Shown here: one piece after another, positions 19,116 to 27,804 of the stretch
Position numbering within the stretch: position 1 is the stretch's first letter
Layout of the letters: each line of letters begins with the position of its first letter
NCBI RefSeq assembly: GCF_900327775.1
Contig: NZ_OUMZ01000001.1
Coordinates: forward strand, 22,882-86,881
From: Roseovarius sp. EL26
GTDB taxonomy: Bacteria; Pseudomonadota; Alphaproteobacteria; Rhodobacterales; Rhodobacteraceae
Reading direction: 5' to 3'
DNA length: 64,000 nt
The notes under the pieces: generated by a model
The model's database searches: none
Told to the model about the DNA's origin: nothing
Seen by the model: the letters and a program-made list of their open reading frames with translations, nothing else
Program-made: the position numbers and the translations under genes

Positions 19116-20501
19116 ATGTTTGACCACTTGACAGCAGAAATCTTGGCACGAATGCAGTTTGCTTTCACTGTTTCGTTCCACATTATATTTCCGGCCTTCT
19201 CAATCGGGCTTGCAAGCTATCTTGCGGTGCTGAACGCCCTGTGGTTGCGAAGCCAGGACGTGACTTATTTAGCGCTTTTCAATTACTGGAAAAAGATCTT
19301 TGCGATTGGCTTCGGCATGGGCGTAGTGTCGGGAATCGTGATGTCTTATCAGTTCGGCACCAATTGGTCGGTGTTCAGTGATAAGACCGGCCCGGTTTTG
19401 GGACCACTGATGGCTTACGAGGTGCTGTCAGCCTTCTTCCTTGAGGCCGGGTTTCTCGGGATCATGCTTTTTGGCCGGGAACGTGTCGGAGACGGGCTTC
19501 ACATGGTTGCGACGGCGATGGTTGCCTTAGGAACTCTTATGTCGGCCACCTGGATTCTGTCAGTGAACAGCTGGATGCAAACACCCGTTGGCTATGGAAT
19601 AAACGATGTCGGGCAGTTCATACCCGAGGATTGGTGGGCCATCGTCTTCAATCCGTCCTTCCCTTACAGGCTGGTCCATATGGTTCTTGCAGCCTACCTT
19701 TCGACAGCACTCGTGGTAGGCGCAACCGGCGCCTGGCAGCTTTTGCGTGACGCGCAGAATGGACCCGCCCGGCGCATGTTTTCTATGGCAATGTGGATGT
19801 TGGCTGTCGTCGCGCCGATCCAGATTTATGCGGGCGACCTGCATGGTCTGAACACGTTGGAGCATCAGCCCGTAAAAATCATGGCGATGGAGGGGCATTA
19901 CGACAGCCACCCACACGGTGCACCACTGATCCTGTTTGGCATTCCCAACCCGGCTGAGAAGCGTATCGATTATGCGATTGAAATTCCAAAACTGTCGAGC
20001 CTGATCCTCAAGCACCACTGGGATGCGCCGCTTGACGGGCTTGATACCATCCCGGACGAGGATGAACCGCCCGTCGCCATCGTGTTCTGGTCCTTTCGCA
20101 TCATGGTCAGCCTGGGCTTTGCCATGCTGGGGCTTGGTGCCTGGGCGCTATGGCGACGAATACGCGGACGACTTTATGAAGGGCGCTGGCTTTATTATGC
20201 AGCTATTGCGATGGGTCCGATGGGATTTGTCGCGGTACTGGCAGGTTGGGTCACGACCGAGGTCGGACGGCAACCTTTCACGGTCTACGGCTTGTTGCGC
20301 ACCTCTGACAGCCTGGCGCCGGTCGCTGCGCCAGCTGTCGCAACCTCGTTGCTAGCGTTCATAATTGTCTACTTCTTCGTTTTCGGAGCGGGAATAGTCT
20401 ACATCCTGATGATTATGAATCGCACTGTGGATGCCCCCGCACCTCTGTCCGAAGGTCCTTTGCGCACAGCACGACCGCAATCAGCGGAGGGAGAAGCATG
20501 A
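19116..20501 (+). CDS. cydA: cytochrome bd-type (cyanide-insensitive-like) quinol oxidase subunit I
   Basis: Subunit I holds the three haems of a quinol oxidase that reduces oxygen to water in the inner membrane. The 461-residue protein has about nine helices, H22 in SFHIIFPAFSIG (the b595 ligand position), the HMVLAAYLSTA helix with a haem-ligand histidine, the quinol-loop motif KIMAMEGHYD and GWVTTEVGRQPF. The quinol loop is short, as in the CioA subgroup rather than E. coli CydA (522 residues). The cydB start overlaps its stop by four bases. Confidence 0.95.
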   Translation: MFDHLTAEILARMQFAFTVSFHIIFPAFSIGLASYLAVLNALWLRSQDVTYLALFNYWKKIFAIGFGMGVVSGIVMSYQFGTNWSVFSDKTGPVLGPLMAYEVLSAFFLEAGFLGIMLFGRERVGDGLHMVATAMVALGTLMSATWILSVNSWMQTPVGYGINDVGQFIPEDWWAIVFNPSFPYRLVHMVLAAYLSTALVVGATGAWQLLRDAQNGPARRMFSMAMWMLAVVAPIQIYAGDLHGLNTLEHQPVKIMAMEGHYDSHPHGAPLILFGIPNPAEKRIDYAIEIPKLSSLILKHHWDAPLDGLDTIPDEDEPPVAIVFWSFRIMVSLGFAMLGLGAWALWRRIRGRLYEGRWLYYAAIAMGPMGFVAVLAGWVTTEVGRQPFTVYGLLRTSDSLAPVAAPAVATSLLAFIIVYFFVFGAGIVYILMIMNRTVDAPAPLSEGPLRTARPQSAEGEA

Positions 20502-21505
20502 TGGGGGTCGAGCTTTCCTTCATCTGGGCAGGAATTATCGCCTTCTCTGTGTTGACCTATGTGATCCTTGACGGCTTTGATCTTGGCATAGGAATTCTCT
20601 TTCCGACGCTGAGATCCGAAAGGGACAAAGCCGCAGCGATGAACTCCATTGCACCTGTTTGGGATGGGAACGAAACTTGGCTGGTCATGGGTGGCGGCGG
20701 GCTCTTTGCTGTTTTTCCATTGGCTTACGCCATAGTGATGCCAGCGCTGTACATGCCGATCATGATTATGCTTCTGGCACTGGTCTTTCGCGGTGTGGCG
20801 TTCGAATATCGCTGGCGAACAGAGCGCTGGAAGCCCGTATGGGATGTTGGTTTCTTCGTTGGATCGACCCTGGCGGCGCTTATGCAGGGGATCGCCCTTG
20901 GCGCGCTTGTTCAAGGTGTTGAAATCGCCGACCGCGCCTATGCTGGTGGCTGGTGGGACTGGTTGACGCCTTTTTCGGTACTGACAGGTGTTTCTGTTGT
21001 CGTCGGCTATGCACTTCTCGGTGCAACCTGGCTTAATCTCAAGACCAGCGGCGCCATGCAATTAAAAATGCGGAACTACACACCAAAGCTGGCAACAGTC
21101 ACACTGGCGGCAATCGGCGGAGTCAGCCTTTGGACTCCTTTTCTCGATCCGGCCTACTTTGAACGCTGGTTCAGTTTTCCAGGCAATCTTTACACGTTGA
21201 TTGTGCCTCTGTTGGTTCTGATTTGCGTCTGGAAACTGTTTTCCGGGCTACGCAAGGGCCACGAACTTGGTCCATTTATTGCCGCACTTAGCCTATTCGT
21301 CCTTAGCTTTATCGGCCTGGGTATCAGCTTTTATCCTCACATCATACCACCCAGCCTGACCATCGCCGAAGCCGCCGCACCAGATGAAAGTCTTGCCTTC
21401 GCATTGGTTGGAACGGTGATACTAGTGCCGGTCATCCTAGGCTATACCGCCTACGCCTATTGGGTATTCCGCGGGAAAATTGACCCTGATGAGGGCTACC
21501 ATTGA
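20498..21505 (+). CDS. cydB: cytochrome bd-type quinol oxidase subunit II
   Basis: A 335-residue membrane protein with about eight helices, carrying the family landmarks YVILDGFDLGIGIL, WDGNETWLVMGGGGLFAVFP and AFEYR-type FRGVAFEYRW. It begins four bases before the cydA stop (ATGA overlap). Its own stop overlaps the start of a tiny third gene, so the three form one translationally coupled operon. Confidence 0.95.
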   Translation: MMGVELSFIWAGIIAFSVLTYVILDGFDLGIGILFPTLRSERDKAAAMNSIAPVWDGNETWLVMGGGGLFAVFPLAYAIVMPALYMPIMIMLLALVFRGVAFEYRWRTERWKPVWDVGFFVGSTLAALMQGIALGALVQGVEIADRAYAGGWWDWLTPFSVLTGVSVVVGYALLGATWLNLKTSGAMQLKMRNYTPKLATVTLAAIGGVSLWTPFLDPAYFERWFSFPGNLYTLIVPLLVLICVWKLFSGLRKGHELGPFIAALSLFVLSFIGLGISFYPHIIPPSLTIAEAAAPDESLAFALVGTVILVPVILGYTAYAYWVFRGKIDPDEGYH

Positions 21506-21606
21506 GCCACCGCGTCCGACAGTTGACCTGGTTTCTCGTCCTGTGGTGTGTCGGGGTGACGGTGTTGGGGCTAGTCGCACTGCTAATACGTTCAGCATTA
21601 ACTTGA
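21502..21606 (+). CDS. 34-aa DUF2474-like small subunit of the bd oxidase
   Basis: A TTG codon overlapping the cydB stop (TTGA) opens a 34-residue frame: a basic amphipathic start (SHRVRQLTWF) followed by one hydrophobic helix (LVLWCVGVTVLGLVALLIR). Its size, position and composition match DUF2474 proteins and the CydX-type helper subunits that follow cydB in other bacteria, which stabilise the oxidase. The TTG start is inferred from the overlap and the absence of an ATG. It is below normal length cut-offs. Confidence 0.75.
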   Translation: MSHRVRQLTWFLVLWCVGVTVLGLVALLIRSALT

Positions 21607-22121
21607 GGAACTCAAACAGCTGAGAGCATACGCGATTGCGAATACCAATTAAGGCCACGTTTTGATATTTATCGGTAACCAGACAAATACAGGCAAATCT
21701 CACGGCCTTCGAGACCTCAAGTTATAGCATCGCTAACCCACAAGTGGACGTTTGTTACCCATGCGGCATTCGGTAGAATGGGCTCTTGGCTGACATTAGA
21801 TGCGGCGCAGAAACTGCATAATTCTTAACTGAAAGATTGTCGAGAACGGCCCAAACCGGACCTTCGACCAGACCTCAAGATGCTGCAGTGCAGCCCGTCA
21901 TAGTTGCCATTCGCTGCAAGTGCGAATTTTGATGCTAAGCTAATTCACACATCGCGGACAAAACAGACCAATAGCATTTGGAGCCAAACGGCAGCTATTG
22001 GATCGTTACGGTTATCGTTTCAAATCGAATGGACGGAAGCGCTTGATTGTAGAAACCACATTCTCTGTGGATACTCTAACACTGAGAGAGCCCTTTTTAT
22101 ATGTTCGCCCGCACTGACGGG
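21607..22121. other. gene-free region between the bd oxidase operon and the DHPS operon end
   Basis: No supported gene is seen. Both flanking operons converge here. A stem GCCCG/CGGGC near 22106-22121 could help end the minus-strand operon but has no U-run. GCCATTCGCTGCAAGTGC (from 21906) resembles a sequence at 44585. Confidence 0.5.
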
Positions 22122-23207
22122 CTAGAAATCGGACATACCGGTTTGCGCCATTGCTATACTCAACTCTTTGCTAAGGACATGCCAGAGCTGATCCAATCCA
22201 GCGGCTCCACCAGCCCCAATTGCGAACTGCAAGGTGCGGCCGAAAAAGGTAAAATCGGCCCCAGACAAAAGGCATTTCAATACATCTTCGCCAGAGTGTA
22301 ACCCACTATCGTAGAAGATAGGAAAGCCCTCGCCGACAGCGGCGCGGATTTGTGGCAAAAGAGTAAAGGGCGCCGGAGCACTTTCCAATTGGCGTGCACC
22401 GTGGCTTGAGACCTGAATGGCATCAACGCCATGTTCCTTGAGAGTCACGGCGTCTTCGACATCTAGAACCCCTTTGACCACCAGATTGCCGGGCCAAGCG
22501 TCGCGCAGGCGCGCCAATGTTTGCCAGTCCGCTTTGGCGCGACTTTCAGAACGGTCAAACGTATAGCCATCCATCAAGAAGTTGGCCATTTGAGGTTTGC
22601 CTTTGAAAAGCGTTTCTAGAGACCATCTTGGGTGAAGGGCGAAGTCGATGAATTGTCGCGGACCGATGCGGAAGGGCATTTTGAAGCCATGGCGCAATTC
22701 GCGGGGGCGGCGGCCGACCTCGGGCACGTCAACGGTGAGCACGAGGGTTTGATAACCGGCGGCCTTGGCGCGCTCGACCAACTTGAAAGTGCCGGTGCCA
22801 TCCCCACTAAAATACAGCTGAAACCAAGCGTTTCCCTCCGCTGCATCGATGAGGGTTTCCATCGGTGTTGAAGCCACGGTTGAAACACCCAACGGCACCG
22901 AATAGCGCGCAGCTAGGCGGGCCAGCATCAGATCAGCGCCGGGCGCGGATAGGTTGCACATCCCCATTGGCGCGATCCCAAAAGGACGTTGCGTGGGTAC
23001 ACCGAAAACCGATGTGGCAAGTGATCGATCACTGACATCCTTGAGGATGCGTGGGCGCAGTGTCATCGCATCGAGTGCTGCGCGGTTGCGGTTGGCCCCG
23101 GTTTCAGCGCCCGCCGCACCGTCGATATAGTCGAACACCATCCATGGCAGCCGCCGCCGCGCCAGTCTTCGGGCGTCGGCGACGCTATGGATGGCTGCTG
23201 CGGCCAT
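22122..23207 (-). CDS. FMN-dependent alpha-hydroxy-acid dehydrogenase/oxidase, probable sulfolactate dehydrogenase
   Basis: A 361-residue TIM-barrel flavoprotein of the lactate/glycolate oxidase family. Visible features are the FDYIDGAAG start, APMGMCNL, the catalytic block QVSSHGARQLE (His/Gly/Arg of SNHGGRQ, here SSHGARQ) and IFYDSGLHSGEDVLKCL, the FMN phosphate site. It is the last gene of the DHPS operon and its start overlaps the comE stop (TGATG). Sulfolactate must be oxidised to sulfopyruvate between HpsN and ComDE, and this is the only unassigned oxidoreductase of suitable chemistry, so I infer that role. Direct oxidation of another 2-hydroxy acid remains possible. Confidence 0.75.
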   Translation of the reverse strand: MAAAAIHSVADARRLARRRLPWMVFDYIDGAAGAETGANRNRAALDAMTLRPRILKDVSDRSLATSVFGVPTQRPFGIAPMGMCNLSAPGADLMLARLAARYSVPLGVSTVASTPMETLIDAAEGNAWFQLYFSGDGTGTFKLVERAKAAGYQTLVLTVDVPEVGRRPRELRHGFKMPFRIGPRQFIDFALHPRWSLETLFKGKPQMANFLMDGYTFDRSESRAKADWQTLARLRDAWPGNLVVKGVLDVEDAVTLKEHGVDAIQVSSHGARQLESAPAPFTLLPQIRAAVGEGFPIFYDSGLHSGEDVLKCLLSGADFTFFGRTLQFAIGAGGAAGLDQLWHVLSKELSIAMAQTGMSDF

Positions 23208-23761
23208 CAGGCGCTGACGGCTTTCATAAAGCGGTCGCGGATGATCACCGGATCCATCGTGATGACGGGGTGTTTGGCATTGCCGCTGTCACATTTCACC
23301 ACGATGATGGTCATCTGTTTGCTGTCGAGCGCGGCTTGCAGGGTGGCACCCGTATCTTTGCCTTCGCAGGTGATAACGTGTTCGCATCCGCAGGCTTTGG
23401 CGACCTCTTCAAGCCGGGTTTTCTTGCCCGCGTAAGTTGGTTGATCGCCGGTAGACCCATATGAGCCATTGTCGATCAGCAACAGGATGAAGTTATCAGC
23501 GACGTTATTAGCGATGGTTGGCAAGGTGCCGAGGTTGGTCAGGACCGAGCCGTCGCCGTCAATCGCGATCACGGGTTTGGGTTGTGCCAGTGCCAGCCCC
23601 AGCCCGATGGAGGACGAAAGGCCCATGGTGCCGAGCATGTAGAAATTGGTTGGCTGGTCATCGATGGCGTGCAGTTCCTGCGATGGGATGCCGATGTTGC
23701 AGATTACCAGCTGGTCACGCAGGATCGGAGCGATGTCTTTGAGAATTTCTGAACGGATCAT
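23207..23761 (-). CDS. comE: sulfopyruvate decarboxylase subunit beta (ComE-like)
   Basis: The C-terminal, ThDP-binding half of a split decarboxylase, 184 residues. It has the cofactor motif GDGSVLTNLGTLPTIANNVADNFILLLIDNGSYG (read as GDG...NN-type signature) and FYMLGTMGLSSSIGLGLA. With ComD it converts sulfopyruvate to sulfoacetaldehyde and CO2. The start overlaps the comD stop by four bases (ATGA); a 20-codon upstream extension inside comD is rejected. Confidence 0.9.
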   Translation of the reverse strand: MIRSEILKDIAPILRDQLVICNIGIPSQELHAIDDQPTNFYMLGTMGLSSSIGLGLALAQPKPVIAIDGDGSVLTNLGTLPTIANNVADNFILLLIDNGSYGSTGDQPTYAGKKTRLEEVAKACGCEHVITCEGKDTGATLQAALDSKQMTIIVVKCDSGNAKHPVITMDPVIIRDRFMKAVSA

Positions 23762-24264
23762 TGGTCTCCGTAGCCTCCCCAGAAGTTGGCGTCGGTCAGG
23801 ATTGCGACGGGTTTGTTGCACATGAAGGTGTATTTGAGGATCGCATCGAGTTCTTTCACATCGGATTCGTTATGGAAATGATATGTCGGGATGTTCATCT
23901 GGGCCAATAGCGCCTTGGTGTGCACAGCCATTTCCACCTGACAGGCGACCGGCTCGCGCAGCTCACCACGGTACGAGATCAGCATTGGCAGTGGCATGCG
24001 GTAATATTGAATCAGGGTTGCCAAAGTGTTGATTGTCACGCCAATGGCCGTGTTTTGCATGATGATGGCCGGGCGTTTGCCACCCATGAACGCTCCAGCG
24101 CAGAGCCCCATGCCTTCGTCTTCTTTATTGGATGGCACGTGGTGGATCTCAGGGCGCGCATCGATTTCATCAATCACTCCTGCCAATTGTTTACACGGCA
24201 CAGTGGTGATGAACGAAACATCGTTGGCGACAAGATCATCAGTGATCTTCTTGTCGATATTCAT
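23758..24264 (-). CDS. comD: sulfopyruvate decarboxylase subunit alpha (ComD-like)
   Basis: A 168-residue N-terminal half of a ThDP decarboxylase. The catalytic glutamate region reads HVPSNKEDEGMGLCAGAFMGGKRPAIIMQN, and SYRGELREPVACQVEMA is typical of ComD and of phosphonopyruvate decarboxylase N-halves. Pairing with comE and the operon context favour sulfopyruvate over phosphonopyruvate. It follows the universal stress gene by about 40 bases. Confidence 0.9.
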   Translation of the reverse strand: MNIDKKITDDLVANDVSFITTVPCKQLAGVIDEIDARPEIHHVPSNKEDEGMGLCAGAFMGGKRPAIIMQNTAIGVTINTLATLIQYYRMPLPMLISYRGELREPVACQVEMAVHTKALLAQMNIPTYHFHNESDVKELDAILKYTFMCNKPVAILTDANFWGGYGDQ

Positions 24265-24305
24265 TTCGGATTTCCTTTAGTTGTTTGGCGCAGAATACGC
24301 AGCAA

Positions 24306-24719
24306 TTAAGAGTCGTCACGTTGAACATGTACGGCGCAGGGCGCGTGGCGTACAACCCGGCTGGCAGAGGAGCCGAGAAAGTAATCGCTCAGCCCCGGTT
24401 TATGAGAGCCAATGACGATGCAATCAACGCCGTTTGCCGTGGCATAATCAATGATCGTGCGTGCGGCATGTCCCTTGGTGATCTTGGGCGTGATATTGTC
24501 GATGCCCTTGAGTTTCTCTTTCAGCAACGCTTCGGATTTTGCATAGGCCGCCTTGATCACGTCCTCATCCATATAAACGCTTGCGGTTCCCTGAGGCGCT
24601 TCGTGAACGTGAAATGCGATGATCTCGCCCCCGTCGTTGCGCAACGCTTCTGCAATCTGCAGTGTTTTTGGGGAAAGATCATGGTCCAGTGCCATGGCGA
24701 CAAGTATCTTGTTGTACAT
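24306..24719 (-). CDS. universal stress protein (UspA family) within the DHPS operon
   Basis: A 137-residue single-domain Usp with the ATP-binding pattern GSHKPGLSDYFLGSSASRVVRHA (G-x2-G-x9-G-S type) near the C-terminus and MYNKILVAMALDHD at the start. Such proteins often accompany TRAP transporters, where they may bind ATP or AMP and affect transport. It sits between the MDR dehydrogenase and comD on the same strand with short gaps, so it belongs to the operon. Its role in sulfonate use is unknown. Confidence 0.9.
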   Translation of the reverse strand: MYNKILVAMALDHDLSPKTLQIAEALRNDGGEIIAFHVHEAPQGTASVYMDEDVIKAAYAKSEALLKEKLKGIDNITPKITKGHAARTIIDYATANGVDCIVIGSHKPGLSDYFLGSSASRVVRHAPCAVHVQRDDS

Positions 24720-24747
24720 TTTGCTTCTCCTGCGGGGCGTTAGCGGT

Positions 24748-25728
24748 TTACGCCCATGGGTCCAGTATGATTTTGGGGGCAGATACGAGGCCAGATTTCA
24801 AATTCTGAAAGGCCATAGCGCCATCTGCTAAAGAACGTGTTTCAAACCAATCAAGCGCTCCAAGGCGGCCATCAAAAATCGCCTGCGCCGTGTCGCGAAA
24901 ATCCTGATCAGTGTAGGTGTAGGTGCCGATGAAGGTGATCTCTTGCAGGGTCAGGCGGCGCACGTCGATCCCGCCCGCATCTTCGCCCAACCCGACATGG
25001 GCAATGGCCCCACCGGGTTCCGCCAGTTCTGAGGCCTTGGCGCGAGTCGCCGCAAAACCAACAGCATCAATCACGATATTGAACGTCTCTGTAGTGTCAG
25101 CAACCGCTACCTGCTGACAGGTGTCGGTCAAGAAGGCCCGGCGTGCTGAATTGGGTTCGATGATGGTGACGTCTTCAATCTCCATGGCCTTGAGCGCCAG
25201 CGCGGCGGCCAGTCCGATAGCACCTCCACCGATCACCAAGGCGCGACGCTCTGATTGGGGATGCAGGGTGTCCAACACCAAGCGAGCGGCATGCCAGCTT
25301 ACCGCCAATGGTTCAGCCAAAGCCGCTTTTGAAAGTGGTACATCTTCTGGCACGGTGACCAGATTGCGATCCGGCATGGCGAGGTATTGCGCAAATGCCC
25401 CCTCGCGCGGGGGCATCGAGATGATCTGGCGGGTTTTGCACAGATTTTGCCGCCCGTTTTTGCAGGCTGGACACGTCTGGCATGTCACCAGCGGATTGAC
25501 GGTCACACGACGACCATCCTGTGCACCACCCTCAATGGTGCCAGCAGCCTCATGTCCCAGAATGAGCGGGGCTGGGCGGCGATTGTCGTGCCCAAGGTAG
25601 GCATGCATGTCCGAGCCGCAGATGCCGACCGCCTCGACCCGGATCAGAACCTCGTCATCATGTGGCTCCGCCTTGGCAACTTCGCGATAGCCGAGCTGTT
25701 GTTCACCGTCATAGATCAGGGCCTTCAT
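24748..25728 (-). CDS. zinc-dependent alcohol dehydrogenase (MDR), probable DHPS 2-dehydrogenase HpsP-like
   Basis: A 326-residue medium-chain dehydrogenase. Catalytic zinc ligands are in GICGSDMHAYLGHD and GHEAAGT; structural zinc ligands are the four cysteines of VTCQTCPACKNGRQNLC; the NAD site is VIGGGAIGLAAALA. In DHPS operons two such dehydrogenases interconvert DHPS enantiomers through 3-hydroxy-2-oxopropanesulfonate, so that HpsN can use the racemate. The start overlaps the SDR stop by four bases (ATGA); the 22-codon extension upstream is rejected for that reason. The hpsP name is inferred from context. Confidence 0.75.
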   Translation of the reverse strand: MKALIYDGEQQLGYREVAKAEPHDDEVLIRVEAVGICGSDMHAYLGHDNRRPAPLILGHEAAGTIEGGAQDGRRVTVNPLVTCQTCPACKNGRQNLCKTRQIISMPPREGAFAQYLAMPDRNLVTVPEDVPLSKAALAEPLAVSWHAARLVLDTLHPQSERRALVIGGGAIGLAAALALKAMEIEDVTIIEPNSARRAFLTDTCQQVAVADTTETFNIVIDAVGFAATRAKASELAEPGGAIAHVGLGEDAGGIDVRRLTLQEITFIGTYTYTDQDFRDTAQAIFDGRLGALDWFETRSLADGAMAFQNLKSGLVSAPKIILDPWA

Positions 25729-26489
25729 TTCGCTGTGAAACCCCCATCGACCATCAAGACCTGCCCTGTGACATAGGCGGATGCATCCGAGCATAGAAAC
25801 AGCAAAGGCCCGTCGATGTCTTCCATCCGGCCATTGCGGCCAATGCAGGTTTGTGCTGCGTTTCGTTCTGCCCTGTCAGGATCGGCAAATACCGCCTCGG
25901 TCAGTTCGGTTGGGAAAAAGCCCGGGCCGATGGCATTTGCGGTGATACCTTGTGATGACCAAGCCTCGGCCATGGCGCGCGTGAGTTGTCCGATCCCGGC
26001 CTTTGACGCCCCATAGGCGATGCCACCAGGAAAGGCGCGTGTGGTCTGGAGCGAGGCGAAGTTTACGACCCTACCCCAGCCCTTTGCCTGCATCGCAGGC
26101 ACAAGCGCTTGCGTAAGGAAAAACGGTATCGTCAAGTTCAGGGCGAGGGTCTTGTCCCAGCCCTCAGCCGTCACGTCGTCTGCTGCCTCGCGCGTGTTCA
26201 CGCCCGCCGCATGGATGATGATATCTGGGGCACCGAAGGGTTTTGACACGGCATCAGCAAGAGCCGCGACTTTGGAGCGATCCGACAGATCTGCGACGGT
26301 ATAAGCCATGGCATCCACGCCGACCTCATCGTGCAGTTTTTTTAATTCCTCGTCCCGGCGGGCGATGCCAACAACCTTTGCACCGCTGGCAGCAAGGGCC
26401 AAAACAGCCCGCCGCCCCAACCCAGAGCTGGCACCGGTCACACAGGCCACCCGTCCGGTCAGATCAAAGAGTGCGCGAGGGTCATCCAT
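25725..26489 (-). CDS. short-chain dehydrogenase (SDR), probable DHPS 2-dehydrogenase HpsO-like
   Basis: A 254-residue classical SDR with cofactor motif TGASSGLG (18-25), HAAGVN (the NNAG position), NFAS and the catalytic YGASK, ending in the usual VDGGFTAK. It overlaps hpsN by 8 bases upstream and the MDR gene by 4 bases downstream, so it belongs to the same transcript. By analogy with described hps clusters it probably oxidises one DHPS enantiomer at C2. The exact substrate is inferred. Confidence 0.75.
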   Translation of the reverse strand: MDDPRALFDLTGRVACVTGASSGLGRRAVLALAASGAKVVGIARRDEELKKLHDEVGVDAMAYTVADLSDRSKVAALADAVSKPFGAPDIIIHAAGVNTREAADDVTAEGWDKTLALNLTIPFFLTQALVPAMQAKGWGRVVNFASLQTTRAFPGGIAYGASKAGIGQLTRAMAEAWSSQGITANAIGPGFFPTELTEAVFADPDRAERNAAQTCIGRNGRMEDIDGPLLFLCSDASAYVTGQVLMVDGGFTAK

Positions 26490-27789
26490 CTGCAGTCAAA
26501 TCGAAGGTTTCATCAGGGAAATACTTAGCCAGCCGAACATCCGCTGCACGCGCATGCCCCTCCATACCTTCAAGGCGCGCAATACGAGCTGTAGCTTCGG
26601 CAACAGGCTTGGCTCCTTCGCGCGTAGCACGCTGCCAGGTTACGATTTTCATGTATTTATGCACGCTCAGGCCTCCGGTGTAGCTCGCAGCGCCCGAGGT
26701 TGGCAAAACGTGATTGGTTCCGGTTGCCTTGTCGCCAAAGGAGACGGTTGTTTCTTCCCCCAAAAACAACGAACCATAGCAGGTCAATCGGTCCAACCAC
26801 CATTCCAAGTCATCGGCCTGCACCGTCAGGTGCTCTGGGGCATAGTCGTCCGAGGTGGCGGCCATCTCCTCGCGGTCAGCACATAAGATCACTTCGGCAT
26901 AGTCACGCCAAGCGGCACCTGCGTTTTCGCGGTTTACATCAGGAAGATCGTTAATCAGTTCCGGGACAAGTTCCATCACTTTTTCCGCAAGCTCCCGGTT
27001 GTCGGTGACAAGCCAGACAGGTGAATTGTACCCATGCTCGGCCTGGCTCACCAGATCGGTAGCTACAATATGCGCATCGGCAGCCTTATCAGCAAGGATC
27101 AGGCTGTCGGTTGGCCCCGCAATCATATCAATCCCGACACGGCCAAATAGAATCCGTTTCGCCTCAGCCACAAACTGATTACCGGGGCCAACAAGGATGT
27201 TGGCCTTGGGCAGGCCAAACAGACCGAAGGTCATCGCCGCGACACCCTGAACACCGCCCATAGCTAAAATCTTGTCCGCGCCACAGATATGCGCGGCGTA
27301 GACGATCGCTGGCGCAACACCGACATCGGGGCGTGGCGGCGAACAGGCCGTGATATGGCGACAACCCGCAACCTTGGCAGTCGTAACCGTCATGATCGCG
27401 CTGGCGATGTGGCTGTATCGCCCGCCCGGCACATAGCAACCTGCGGCATCCACTGGGATTGCCTTTTGCCCTGCGATCATCCCCGGCACGATCTCCAGCT
27501 CCACGTCTGAGACGGTTGCCTTTTGCGTCTGGGCAAAACGTTTGACGTTGTCATGGGCAAACTGAATGTCACGCTTAAGCTTGTCCGGCACCAAAGCGCT
27601 GGCGGCCTCGATCTCTTCGGGTGAGAGAAGAATAGCACCTTCGTACTGGTCAAACTTCTTGGCATACTCCAATGCCTTGGCATCGCCACCCGCTTCGATA
27701 TCAGTAAGGATCGTCTTTACGGTGGCGTGCACTTCTGAGGCGTCAGAAGCAGAGGTCAGGCTGGCCTTTTTCAGGTATTCACGGGTCAT
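26482..27789 (-). CDS. hpsN: HpsN-type sulfopropanediol 3-dehydrogenase (histidinol dehydrogenase family)
   Basis: A 435-residue protein of the histidinol dehydrogenase fold. The zinc and catalytic positions are visible: SQAEHG (Gln and His ligands), YAPEHL (catalytic Glu-His) and NHVLPTSG. HpsN oxidises (R)-DHPS in two NAD-dependent steps to 3-sulfolactate. Placement between TRAP transporter genes and comDE, and absence of any histidine biosynthesis gene nearby, favour HpsN over HisD. It follows dctM by 15 bases. Confidence 0.88.
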   Translation of the reverse strand: MTREYLKKASLTSASDASEVHATVKTILTDIEAGGDAKALEYAKKFDQYEGAILLSPEEIEAASALVPDKLKRDIQFAHDNVKRFAQTQKATVSDVELEIVPGMIAGQKAIPVDAAGCYVPGGRYSHIASAIMTVTTAKVAGCRHITACSPPRPDVGVAPAIVYAAHICGADKILAMGGVQGVAAMTFGLFGLPKANILVGPGNQFVAEAKRILFGRVGIDMIAGPTDSLILADKAADAHIVATDLVSQAEHGYNSPVWLVTDNRELAEKVMELVPELINDLPDVNRENAGAAWRDYAEVILCADREEMAATSDDYAPEHLTVQADDLEWWLDRLTCYGSLFLGEETTVSFGDKATGTNHVLPTSGAASYTGGLSVHKYMKIVTWQRATREGAKPVAEATARIARLEGMEGHARAADVRLAKYFPDETFDLTADG

Positions 27790-27804
27790 TCGGTTGAGAT
27801 CCTA

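Noticed and set aside
18865..19131. 88-codon open frame overlapping the cydA start
   Set aside because: No ribosome-binding site or family likeness; it overlaps the well-supported cydA start.
22100..22121. Intrinsic terminator for the DHPS operon
   Set aside because: A GC stem exists but no U-run follows it on the minus strand.
26482..27789. Reading this gene as histidine biosynthesis hisD
   Set aside because: The fold is the same, but TRAP, comDE and dehydrogenase neighbours point to HpsN; no other his genes are near.
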